Position numbers and translations under genes: made by a program. Shown piece by piece: positions 8,370 to 17,510 of a stretch of DNA of 32,604 bases. This DNA is from an uncultured Clostridium sp. GTDB lineage: Bacteria > Bacillota > Clostridia > TANB77 > CAG-508. The DNA lies in assembly GCA_947575605.1 (NCBI GenBank), contig CANPNZ010000019.1, positions 1 to 32,604 on the forward strand, written 5' to 3'. The stretch's first letter is position 1; the number at the start of each line of letters is the position of its first letter. Under the pieces are notes generated by a model, which did no database searches, was not told where the DNA came from, and was given only the letters and a program-made list of their open reading frames with translations.

Positions 8370-8492
8370 TTACTTATTTTCTTTATCTTCCTTTTTCTCT
8401 TTTTCTTCTTTGTTTTTTGCTATCATTTTATTAACACTTTCTAAAATATCTTCTGAATTTTCATCAAATTCATCTTTTATTAAATTGAACAT
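8370..8492 (-). CDS. 40-aa charged small protein upstream of tmk
   Basis: ATG 8492 to TAA 8370. GGGAGAAGG lies 4-6 nt before the ATG, and an excellent promoter (8516-8544) sits about 25 nt upstream, so translation is likely. The protein starts MFNLIKDEFDENSEDILESV and ends in a Lys/Glu-rich run, with no membrane segment and no cysteine. It is predicted to be a short acidic helix followed by a basic-acidic tail. I do not recognise it. Its place before tmk on one transcript may mean a leader peptide or simply a small operon member. Confidence 0.6.
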   Translation of the reverse strand: MFNLIKDEFDENSEDILESVNKMIAKNKEEKEKKEDKENK

Positions 8493-8515
8493 GTTTCCTT
8501 CTCCCTTCGATTTCG

Positions 8516-8544
8516 ATTATACTATTTTATCTTTCTAAATTCAA
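8516..8544 (-). promoter_or_regulatory. Promoter of the 40-aa ORF/tmk unit
   Basis: On the minus strand: -35 TTGAAT (8539-8544), 17-nt spacer, -10 TATAAT (8516-8521). Confidence 0.75.
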
Positions 8545-8706
8545 CTAATTTTGAAAATGATTCTCGGATACCCTTAGATGTGCAGTTACATCACAGCTAG
8601 ATTTAATTTTATAAACAAAATTTATTATATTTTTATAAAGTAACAATTCGAAAATATTGGACTTTTCTTGACATTTGGTATATATTATATGATGTGAGGT
8701 GACAAG

Positions 8707-9915
8707 ATGAAGAATTCATTTAAAAATTATGCTGCTACTAAAAATAATCTAAAATGGGACAACATGATCGCTAGGGAATTTCCTCTATATCATAGAGATA
8801 CTGACATTCGAAGTGAATTTGAAAGAGATTATACTAGAATTATTCATTCTAATAGTTATAGAAGATTAAAACATAAAACCCAAGTATTTTTTTCTCCTAA
8901 TAATGACCATATTTGTACAAGAATTGAACATGTTACTCATGTAGAATCCATTAGCTATTCTATTGCCAATTATCTAGGACTTAACACAGAATTAACTAAG
9001 GCAATTGCTGTTAGTCATGATTTAGGTCATAGTCCTTTTGGACATAGTGGAGAAAGAATTTTGTCTAATTTTTCAAAAAATGATTTGGGTGTTCCTTTTT
9101 GGCACGAAAAAAATGGTTTGAATTTAGTTGATTCTCTAGAATCGTTAGAGGATAGCGAAAAAAATAGGCAAAATCTAAATCTTACTTATGCCGTAAGAGA
9201 TGGTATTATTTCTCACTGTGGTGAAATTGATGAAAATGGAATTAAACCAAGAGATTCCTTTATTAATTTGTCCCAATATACTTACCCAAACCAGTTTTCT
9301 CCTTATACTTGGGAAGCTTGTGTTGTTAAAATTGCAGATAAAATTTCCTATATTGGCCGCGATATTGAGGATGCTATTACTCTTGGTATTTTAGATGATC
9401 ATTTGAATGAACTTTATCGATTATTAAATGATAATAGTAAAAATAGAAAGTTGAATAATTCTAATATTATCCACTATTTGATTGATGATCTATGCCAAAA
9501 TTCCTCTCCTGAAAATGGTTTGCTCTTTTCTGATGAGGCTTATAATTTGATTCATAAAATTAAAGAGTTTAATTATAAAAATATTTATTTTTCTGATAGA
9601 CTTAGTGCTTCTAATAGATATTTTGAACTTGTTTTGAACGAAATTTATTGTACTATCAAGTCTTGCTTTGATGGCAAAAGTGCTTTTTCTTCTGTTAAAT
9701 CTTTACAGAAGTTTTACCCAAAGTTGTATGATGGATTTCTCAATTTTTTATATAGCTACTATGATTATCCAGATCGAGAGTGTTCTGTTTTTAAAAATAG
9801 AGTTCTTTTTGAAGATTGCTCCCAGTCTCATTTTTATCAGGCTATCTTGTTTTTTATTTCTGGTATGACAGATAATTATGCTATGGAAATTTATGATGAA
9901 ATTGTTGGATTCTGA
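8707..9915 (+). CDS. dgt: dGTPase-like HD-domain triphosphohydrolase
   Basis: 402 aa. dGTPases of the HD superfamily split dNTPs into deoxynucleoside and triphosphate. The metal-binding HD signature is clear: SNSYRRLKHKTQVF, then CTRIEHVTHVESIS (His75), SHDLGHSPFGHSGE (His104-Asp105) and later KIADKISYIGRDIEDA, whose Asp completes the site. The sequence matches the short Dgt type of Clostridia. GAGGTGACAAG precedes ATG 8707. TTGACA at 8668-8673 may be the -35, but no -10 at ideal spacing was found. It is divergent from tmk and has its own terminator. It stands next to the CRISPR array, so a role in dNTP-depletion defence is possible, but nothing beyond position suggests it. Confidence 0.88.
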   Translation: MKNSFKNYAATKNNLKWDNMIAREFPLYHRDTDIRSEFERDYTRIIHSNSYRRLKHKTQVFFSPNNDHICTRIEHVTHVESISYSIANYLGLNTELTKAIAVSHDLGHSPFGHSGERILSNFSKNDLGVPFWHEKNGLNLVDSLESLEDSEKNRQNLNLTYAVRDGIISHCGEIDENGIKPRDSFINLSQYTYPNQFSPYTWEACVVKIADKISYIGRDIEDAITLGILDDHLNELYRLLNDNSKNRKLNNSNIIHYLIDDLCQNSSPENGLLFSDEAYNLIHKIKEFNYKNIYFSDRLSASNRYFELVLNEIYCTIKSCFDGKSAFSSVKSLQKFYPKLYDGFLNFLYSYYDYPDRECSVFKNRVLFEDCSQSHFYQAILFFISGMTDNYAMEIYDEIVGF

Positions 9916-9940
9916 ATACTTTTTGTATTTTATTTTTTTA

Positions 9941-9978
9941 ATAGAATGAAGATACTTTTTTCTTTATTCTATTTTTTT
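9941..9978 (+). terminator. Terminator of dgt
   Basis: ATAGAATGAAG (9941-9951) pairs with CTTTATTCTAT (9962-9972), with one G-T, followed by a T run. It lies 26 nt past the dgt stop. Confidence 0.7.
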
Positions 9979-10036
9979 CTATTATACTTATATTAAAATA
10001 ATCAGAGTTTGTGCTGTCACTATGTGAGCAACTTAT

Positions 10037-11646
10037 ATTCACATTCTACTATATTTAAATTAAAACGGTATTCTTAAGCTATAAATGATAAATACTACAC
10101 AAAATTTACATTCTACTATATTTAAATTAAAACAGTTGGAGATAGCTACGCAGAAGGCTATACTCCATCATTTACATTCTACTATATTTAAATTAAAACA
10201 AACGGAAAAACATTCAAACATTACAAAGTATATAAATTTACATTCTACTATATTTAAATTAAAACTTTCTAATGATTCGGTATCTTTTGCGTGGCTCTTA
10301 TTTACATTCTACTATATTTAAATTAAAACCTTTATTTATTGAAAAATATATACTTTGTCAAAGTAATTTACATTCTACTATATTTAAATTAAAACATATA
10401 ATACTAATATAATTTCTAATTTTGATATTTTATTTACATTCTACTATATTTAAATTAAAACAAATATTACTATCAACAGAATGGCTACTACAAACTCATT
10501 TACATTCTACTATATTTAAATTAAAACTCCAAAACGTTGTCCACCAAATTGTGCTTTACCTCCTATTTACATTCTACTATATTTAAATTAAAACTGAGAG
10601 GAGCAAACTTGGAAGGAGCATACTTGAGATTTACATTCTACTATATTTAAATTAAAACTAGAAATAAAAGTTTGGAATTAATAGTTGACAACAAATTTAC
10701 ATTCTACTATATTTAAATTAAAACCTAGTAAGTTCCTATTTTTTTATATAAAAATAGAAGGATTTACATTCTACTATATTTAAATTAAAACATACGATTG
10801 TCCGTTTAGTTTTGAACTAAGAGTATTATTTACATTCTACTATATTTAAATTAAAACATCTACCGTACGGTATGTTACAATTATAATTGTTGGGATTTAC
10901 ATTCTACTATATTTAAATTAAAACAGATTGTTTCGCTTTTAGAGAGAGAAACGAACACAATTTACATTCTACTATATTTAAATTAAAACTGGGTCATCTC
11001 TACAAATTAACTCAGATACTCCACAATTTACATTCTACTATATTTAAATTAAAACTAAGTTGGTTGATTTTAATACTTTAACCCTTTTATTATTTACATT
11101 CTACTATATTTAAATTAAAACTCAATCTTCTACTAAATTAATTAAACCTTTTGTGAAATTTACATTCTACTATATTTAAATTAAAACCTAATTTCTCTTA
11201 TTATTTCTGTTTCTTTTAATGATTTACATTCTACTATATTTAAATTAAAACTAGTTGATTTATTACCAGAGAGTGAAAACAAACAAGTATTTACATTCTA
11301 CTATATTTAAATTAAAACTGTTCCATTACTTAATCCACCAACTCTACTTCCATTATTTACATTCTACTATATTTAAATTAAAACTCTTTCTGTTTCCCAT
11401 TCAATACCTTCCTCAACAACATTTACATTCTACTATATTTAAATTAAAACGATTTTATGGCAGAGAATTATGTACTAGAAAACTTAATTTACATTCTACT
11501 ATATTTAAATTAAAACAACAATCAACTAAACTAACAGAAGTATTATCTTTTAATTTACATTCTACTATATTTAAATTAAAACCAAATGATAGGACTAAAC
11601 AACTTAGCAAAAGTAGATTTACATTCTACTATATTTAAATTAAAAC
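10037..11646 (-). CRISPR. Type I-B CRISPR array, 25 repeats and 24 spacers
   Basis: Thirty-nt repeats (plus strand begins ATTTACATTC and ends AAATTAAAAC) recur every 64-67 bases; spacers are 34-37 nt and all different. In the cas direction the repeat begins GTTTTAAT and ends GAATGTAAAT, like Clostridium I-B repeats, so crRNAs are read from the minus strand with an AATGTAAAT-type 5' handle. The leader is on the cas2 side (11647-11832). The first repeat in coordinates (10037-10066, ATTCACATTC) carries a base change, as expected for the old trailer end. The other copies look identical. Spacer 10528-10564 encodes an RpoB motif on the minus strand; spacer 10595-10628 encodes a pentapeptide-repeat-like segment. 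Confidence 0.98.
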
Positions 11647-11832
11647 AGGAGGCGCAAAAGTGCTAATAATTCCAACTATTTCACACTTCAATCTGTCGAC
11701 ATCCAAAAATCACACTGCCATAAATTCATAAAATTAAAAACTAAGTATAAAAGTATAGCTAAATAACGAAAAATCCAATCTGTCATACTTCTAGACTTTT
11801 TGCAGAACATCAGATCGACAGACAAAAAATCA
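11647..11832 (-). promoter_or_regulatory. CRISPR leader between cas2 and the array
   Basis: 186 AT-rich bases, non-coding, between the cas2 stop and the newest repeat. It holds two direct copies of CAATCTGTC (11689-11697 and 11776-11784) and an inverted partner GATCGACAG (11813-11821), which could bind the adaptation complex or IHF-like factors. A TATACT box about 100 nt from the array could be the pre-crRNA promoter, but its -35 is weak. The repeat-proximal 35 nt (GGAGGCGCAAAAGTGC) are not a spacer because no repeat follows. Confidence 0.7.
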
Positions 11833-12117
11833 TTACAAAAAATTAGAAGTTTTATCCTCCTCTAATATTCCCAAAAACTCTTTATCTAACCATCGTTGAC
11901 TTCGACTTTTAAAAACAATCACACTATCTTTATCCTCGCGAATATAACGATTTAATTCGATCTTTAATTTCAACATTTGAGACTCTAAAAGTTCGCCCTC
12001 AAAAACAGAATTCTGTATATGTACAAGATATTTTTTGCATATTTTATACACATTTCTTAAAACTCTTTGGCCTTCTTTTTCTTCTAAATTAATATCATAA
12101 ACTAAAATTACATACAT
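11833..12117 (-). CDS. cas2: CRISPR-associated endonuclease Cas2
   Basis: 94 aa from ATG 12117; central dimer of the Cas1-Cas2 spacer integrase. It opens MYVILVYDINLEE, with the ferredoxin-fold strand and Asp8 conserved in the family, and continues VYKICKKYLVHIQNSVFEGEL, a signature stretch. An upstream in-frame ATG lies inside cas1. The start used here begins one base after the cas1 TAA, typical of tight cas1-cas2 coupling, with GGTGGT as the ribosome site inside the cas1 end. Confidence 0.95.
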   Translation of the reverse strand: MYVILVYDINLEEKEGQRVLRNVYKICKKYLVHIQNSVFEGELLESQMLKLKIELNRYIREDKDSVIVFKSRSQRWLDKEFLGILEEDKTSNFL

Positions 12118-12118
12118 A

Positions 12119-13101
12119 TTACCACCACATTTTAAACCCTTCATATACAACATCTTCTGTTAAACACTTTATTAGTTTATAAATTTCTAATCTAATTAAA
12201 TATTCGTAACTCACTTCTCTTTTTAAAGACTTGTGCATAATTGTAGTTTGTAATCTGCTATCTACTTGCTTTGTAATTTCTTTTCTAACCTTATCTTTTA
12301 TATAAAGAAAATTCAAATTTCTCTCAAAATCTTTTTCTGTAATTTGTTTTTTATTTAGCATTGAAAAAATCAATCTATCTACAATGATTGGTTTAAATAT
12401 CTCTGCCACATCTAGACATAAAGAAAATCGTCGTTCAGATGGTTCATGTAAATAACTAATAGTTGGATTTAATTGTGTTTTATAAATTTCGCTTAAAACT
12501 CTTGTATAAATAATTGTATTAATGTAAGAAATCAAGGAATTAATGGCATTATCTGGAGGATTTTTGACCCTTTTTTCAAATTCAATGTCTTGATTAATTA
12601 TAATATTCCAAGTATCATAATAAACTTTTCTAATATTACCTTCTATTCCCATTAATTCTTGTACATCTTTACACAATTTAATTTGATTCCTTAAAAAATC
12701 AATTTCTTTCATAAAATCCTTTACATCTTTTCCTCTATTGTTATAATAAGTTAAATTTCTATAAATATTATAAGAGGCTGCTTCAATAAATGCTTTTGCT
12801 ATTTCTAATCTTTTTTCTGAATTTGTATAAGCTTCTACTTGTTTAATTAATAATTTAATGCTTCTTTTGGATAATAGGTACCTGTATAAAATCCATAATA
12901 ATTAAAAAAATGTACTGATATTCCATACTTACCTAAAAAGTTAAGTAATGTTGTATTAAAATCAAACTCTGTCATTACATAAATATCATCTACTCGTTCA
13001 ATTGGAATTGATTTTTTGGTATTATCTTTATATACAATTTCTAGCGTATTATCTTTTCTTTGTATTCTTCCACTTTTATATAAATAATAGGATTGTTTCA
13101 T
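12119..13101 (-). CDS. cas1: CRISPR-associated integrase Cas1 (type I-B), with one-base frameshift near 12847
   Basis: Cas1 integrates new spacers at the leader-proximal repeat. The first 84 residues (MKQSYYLYKSGRIQRKDN ... GFYTGTYYPKEALNY) run into TAA 12847-12849. The remainder is in the -1 frame: LIKQVEAYTNSEKRLEIAKAF, then GIEGNIRKVYYDTW with the metal-binding Glu, and SYLHEPSERRFSLCLDVAEIF with the catalytic His and acidic residues. Adding one T in AATTATTAATTAAAC restores ALNYLIKQ and a protein of about 327 aa, the usual length. All catalytic residues are downstream of the break, so as written the product is inactive. AGGAAGG precedes ATG 13101. Similar one-base breaks in topA and comM make a sequence error plausible. 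Confidence 0.9.
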
Positions 13102-13131
13102 CTTCTATTTTCCTTCCTAATATATCATATT

Positions 13132-13626
13132 TTAGCAAACATAGCATAAATCATAATAAGCACATTTTTTACATATTTTTTGTTCGATTGGTTTGGGAGG
13201 CTTGTCTCTTTTATTAATATCTTCTATGTTTTTAATAACATTTTCTAATATTTTCTTATCTTCTTGTTCTAATATAATTTCTTTTGTTTCTCTTAATAAG
13301 GGAAAATCTATTTTAGCTGTTACATTTTTTACACCTTTATTTTCTAAATAATACATATAGTATTTTACTTGCCAAATTCCTGCTTCTTCTATTGCTTTTG
13401 TCTTTTTTACTTCATGTAAAACAGCTCCCTTTTTAATAAAGTCTATATTAATCGTATTATCAATCAATATATTCTTATTTTCTCTTGTATAACTACCTTC
13501 CTCTAATGCTGTTCCAATAGCTACTAATTCGCTGTTTTGCTCCATATTAATTTCATTTGTAAAATACCATAGTTTTCTTTCGCAAATAAAATAATAGTAT
13601 ACCATTAGTCCTGTTATCTTTCTCAT
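13132..13626 (-). CDS. cas4: CRISPR-associated exonuclease Cas4
   Basis: 164 aa; trims prespacers and selects PAM-bearing ends with Cas1. The iron-sulphur cysteines are present: Cys15 (FICERKLWYF) and the C-terminal CKKCAYYDLCYVC cluster (Cys152, 155, 161, 164). The PD-(D/E)xK nuclease core is seen as Asp62 in NIDFIKKG and HEVKKTK (Glu72, Lys74), followed by QVKYYMYYL, the QxxxY helix. It lies between cas3 and cas1; AGGTGA spans the junction with the cas3 stop. Confidence 0.95.
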   Translation of the reverse strand: MRKITGLMVYYYFICERKLWYFTNEINMEQNSELVAIGTALEEGSYTRENKNILIDNTINIDFIKKGAVLHEVKKTKAIEEAGIWQVKYYMYYLENKGVKNVTAKIDFPLLRETKEIILEQEDKKILENVIKNIEDINKRDKPPKPIEQKICKKCAYYDLCYVC

Positions 13627-13634
13627 TTTTTCAC

Positions 13635-15848
13635 CTACTCATCAAAATAACCTGATTGCTTCATTTTAATAATATTGTCCATAATTAGTCCCTCTCCTTG
13701 TAAAGTTCCCTCATCAAAATTATATTCATATTGTGTACGATAGATATTACTTCCTTTATAGAATAATTCTTCCTCATCATGAAGTACGATAGGACTATAT
13801 CTTACTCCAATTATATAGTTTTTTATTTCATTTTTTGTTTCTATTTTTTTACTTACTGGTACATCTCTATTTTTTAGAGTTTCTATCCATTTTTCTATTT
13901 TTCCTTCTGCTTCTAATTGATTAAAAATTTTATCTGGTATCAAATTAATATTTTGAACATCTCTAAACTTATCGTCAATTAATTTCTTAGGTAGCTCATT
14001 GGGTATGATATCTTTTAAAAGACTGATTTCTTCTTTAATTGTTTTATAATATTCAGAATTTTTTAATTCTGGATTTTTTTCTAAGTCAAATATATTATTT
14101 ATCATTTTTTGTTTATCTTGTTCGGTTAAATTTTTATTATTATGATTTTTAATTTGTTCTATACTATAATCATAAATTTTTGCATCAATAATATAAGGCA
14201 CTCCATTTCGATTGTCTAAAATATATATATTGGGTTCTTCTTCTTTAAAAATTCTTTTTCGAAATATTCTTCCCATTCTTTGAAAAAGACTATCAATGGA
14301 GCACATTTCAGTAAATAATACATCAAAATCAATATCCAAACTTGCTTCTACAATTTGCGTCGAAATCCATATACCACTTTCTTGGTTTTTTTCTCTATCT
14401 CCAAATTCTACTATTTGTTTTTCTATGTTGTTTCTGTCATTTTTGATATAATGGCTATGTAATAAATGAACATTTTTTAATTTCTTATACAACTCTTGTG
14501 CTCTTTTTACAGTATTTACAATGATTAATACTTTCTTTTTCTGCCCTAATTCTTGTATTTTCTGTAAATCAAATTCCTTTTGTTCTAATATCTTTACTTT
14601 GTGTCTATTTGAAATATGTGGTGTGAATTCTTTTTCCTGTTTTTTATAAGGTATTTTTAGGTCATCCATTATGTTATATAAAAGTGGTGGAAAAGTTGCT
14701 GTAATAATAGCAAATTTTCCTCCTACTTCTGTTATCATCTTTAATCCTAATAAAATATAAGCTAACATCTGTGGCGAATACATTTGAATTTCATCTAAAA
14801 TCACTTTAGAATAGCTTAGCGTTGCTAAGATTTCCTCATATCCTTGATAACGAAATGCTATTTTAAATAATTGATCTACTGTGGTTATAATTAGTGGAGA
14901 AGATAATCTTCTTGCTCTATCATAACTATTAATATCTACGTCTGGTTGTTCTTGATAGTAAGAATAAGCGTCTCCATGCAGTAGTAATGCCTTTTTGTAT
15001 TGAATTTTATTGATAACTCTTTGATACATCGCATTAATAGATACTTTTAAAGGAAGAGTATAAAATGCTTTTTGTTCCCCTATCCATAATAAAGCTGCTT
15101 CTGTTTTTCCACTTCCTGTATAGGAAATAACAACTAAATTTTCATTCTGCCTTTCCATCATATATTCTTGCACTTCTCGATAGATACCTTTATGTTTTGT
15201 TTTTGTTATTTCTTGAATTTTGTCGCTTACTGTTTGCCCATTATCTCTACATGTTTCTTCTATATTGACTCCTTCTTTATCTAAACTAGCTATATAGTCT
15301 AATTTATTTAAAATTCCTTTTATTAAAATATATCTTCTGTCCTTTAATATTTCTTCGTCTTTTTCTCCTAATATATATCTACCAATAGAATCTTCTACTT
15401 GACTTAAATCTAAATCAAAAAAATTTCCTAAGGCTTCTTTTTGTTTTCTTAAATCTTCTAAGGCTTCTTCTGTTACTTCTCTTTTTTCTCTTGCATGATG
15501 GTAATATACACTACTTATTAAGATTCTAGTATTTTCTCTTCCAAATTTTTCTTCCATCTTATCTATGTTAATTAAATGTGGACTTAAAAAATTATGAGGT
15601 ATTTCTTCTGCTTTTATATTGTCTTCTAGCAGTTTCTTTTTTAATTTTTGATATAGCTTATTTTGAAATTTTGTATTAATCTTCCCTATATCATGATATT
15701 TTGAGGCATAGTTTAATAATTCCCATTCTTCTTTTTCTAAGATAGAAGGATAAATTGTCTCTAAAATTTTTAATTGATTTAATAAGTCTTGTGTATGTTC
15801 TTTTATTGTTTTTTCTGGATTACTTTTGGCTAAACCTTGATTTTCCAT
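13635..15848 (-). CDS. cas3: CRISPR-associated helicase-nuclease Cas3
   Basis: 737 aa; degrades DNA bound by Cascade. The N-terminal HD nuclease has KYHDIGK (His52-Asp53) and SVYYHHAR (near 115). The SF2 helicase follows: motif I YTGSGKTE (243-250), motif II DEIQ (352-355), motif III TATF (383-386), IVNTVKRAQELYKKL, STQIVEASLDIDFD (motif V) and QRMGRIFRK (motif VI). Both domains are in one intact chain of normal length, so interference should be possible. AGGAG precedes ATG 15848, 9 bases after the cas5 stop. Confidence 0.96.
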   Translation of the reverse strand: MENQGLAKSNPEKTIKEHTQDLLNQLKILETIYPSILEKEEWELLNYASKYHDIGKINTKFQNKLYQKLKKKLLEDNIKAEEIPHNFLSPHLINIDKMEEKFGRENTRILISSVYYHHAREKREVTEEALEDLRKQKEALGNFFDLDLSQVEDSIGRYILGEKDEEILKDRRYILIKGILNKLDYIASLDKEGVNIEETCRDNGQTVSDKIQEITKTKHKGIYREVQEYMMERQNENLVVISYTGSGKTEAALLWIGEQKAFYTLPLKVSINAMYQRVINKIQYKKALLLHGDAYSYYQEQPDVDINSYDRARRLSSPLIITTVDQLFKIAFRYQGYEEILATLSYSKVILDEIQMYSPQMLAYILLGLKMITEVGGKFAIITATFPPLLYNIMDDLKIPYKKQEKEFTPHISNRHKVKILEQKEFDLQKIQELGQKKKVLIIVNTVKRAQELYKKLKNVHLLHSHYIKNDRNNIEKQIVEFGDREKNQESGIWISTQIVEASLDIDFDVLFTEMCSIDSLFQRMGRIFRKRIFKEEEPNIYILDNRNGVPYIIDAKIYDYSIEQIKNHNNKNLTEQDKQKMINNIFDLEKNPELKNSEYYKTIKEEISLLKDIIPNELPKKLIDDKFRDVQNINLIPDKIFNQLEAEGKIEKWIETLKNRDVPVSKKIETKNEIKNYIIGVRYSPIVLHDEEELFYKGSNIYRTQYEYNFDEGTLQGEGLIMDNIIKMKQSGYFDE

Positions 15849-15857
15849 TATTTTCTC

Positions 15858-16586
<729 letters not shown>

Positions 16587-17450
16587 TTAGCATTCCTCCT
16601 CTACTTTTTTAATTATTTCATTGAAAAATTCATTTACTTTCATAGCCTTTAAATCTTCTTTGATTTCGTCATTATTTTGGAAAATTCCTTCTACAAAACC
16701 TACTTTTGTATTATTTTTAATGTCTTCGTCTGCTTCCATAATATCTTTTAATATTTTTGTTTCTATTTTATTTTTATTTACTTTTATTCTGTTTTCAAAA
16801 AATGGATTTTTCCTATCATAAATTCCACCAATGACAAATATTGGTGTCAAATTTTCTCTCCTTCCTTTAATGTCTCTATATAAAAATTGAATTGTTTTTA
16901 ATAATTCTTTTATTCTTGCTTTCTTTTCTTCTTCTGGTATTTCTATTTTTCTATCCACTCCTACTTGATCTAAGTCAATGGCTACTGTATAAGAATAGTA
17001 AGATTTGTGTATTTCACTTTGCGCAATTGAATTGTTTTTATTGATTCTTTTTGACATTCCTGCATTTGTTAAAAAGTCTGTGTTTGCTTCAAATTCTTCT
17101 AGCGAAATTGCATTACTTAGTCTTACTACTGCATTTCTAGTAGCTGCTCCGTCTTTTTCTTTCGTTTTCATATAACCGAAAAGATCAATTTCTGGATATT
17201 CGTCAATTTTCGTATCTGGACTAAATTGAATTACTTTTTTGTCTCCTTTTCCTATTTGTTCTACTGGTGTGTTATTACATTTCATTTGTTCTACTATGTT
17301 GTATCTTAATGCTTGTCTTGAAATATAAGAATAGGTATTTCCATCTCCTCTTGTTAATTTTTTTAGAGTTGTTATGTTTTGATACCCTTCTCCATAGTTA
17401 GCACTTTCTGCTTCAAATATAATTGTCATTGTTAATCCTTTATTTTTCAT
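16587..17450 (-). CDS. cas7: Cascade backbone subunit Cas7 (Cst2/DevR type)
   Basis: 287 aa. Multiple copies coat the crRNA spacer in the I-B Cascade. The signature MTIIFEAESANYGEGYQNITTLKKLTRGDGNTYSYISRQALRY (residues about 8-50) is that of the Cst2/DevR family, including the RxxxR-type region that binds RNA. GAGGT lies 5 nt before ATG 17450; an internal ATG at residue 8 is a less supported alternative. The gene follows cas8b by 60 bases. Confidence 0.94.
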   Translation of the reverse strand: MKNKGLTMTIIFEAESANYGEGYQNITTLKKLTRGDGNTYSYISRQALRYNIVEQMKCNNTPVEQIGKGDKKVIQFSPDTKIDEYPEIDLFGYMKTKEKDGAATRNAVVRLSNAISLEEFEANTDFLTNAGMSKRINKNNSIAQSEIHKSYYSYTVAIDLDQVGVDRKIEIPEEEKKARIKELLKTIQFLYRDIKGRRENLTPIFVIGGIYDRKNPFFENRIKVNKNKIETKILKDIMEADEDIKNNTKVGFVEGIFQNNDEIKEDLKAMKVNEFFNEIIKKVEEEC

Positions 17451-17510
17451 TTTTACCTCATTCCTTTCTTAATTTGTAAATTTGGTTAGATTTGACAACG
17501 CAAATGCCAA

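Noticed and set aside
10085..11638. Open frames of 78 and 127 codons inside the CRISPR array
   Set aside because: They are translations of the repeat unit (recurring LHSTIFKLK), with no ribosome site.
12846..12860. Programmed -1 frameshifting as the way Cas1 is made
   Set aside because: The shift needed is -1, but no X XXY YYZ slippery heptamer or following pseudoknot is apparent, and Cas1 is not known to use frameshifting. A deletion or sequence error is simpler.
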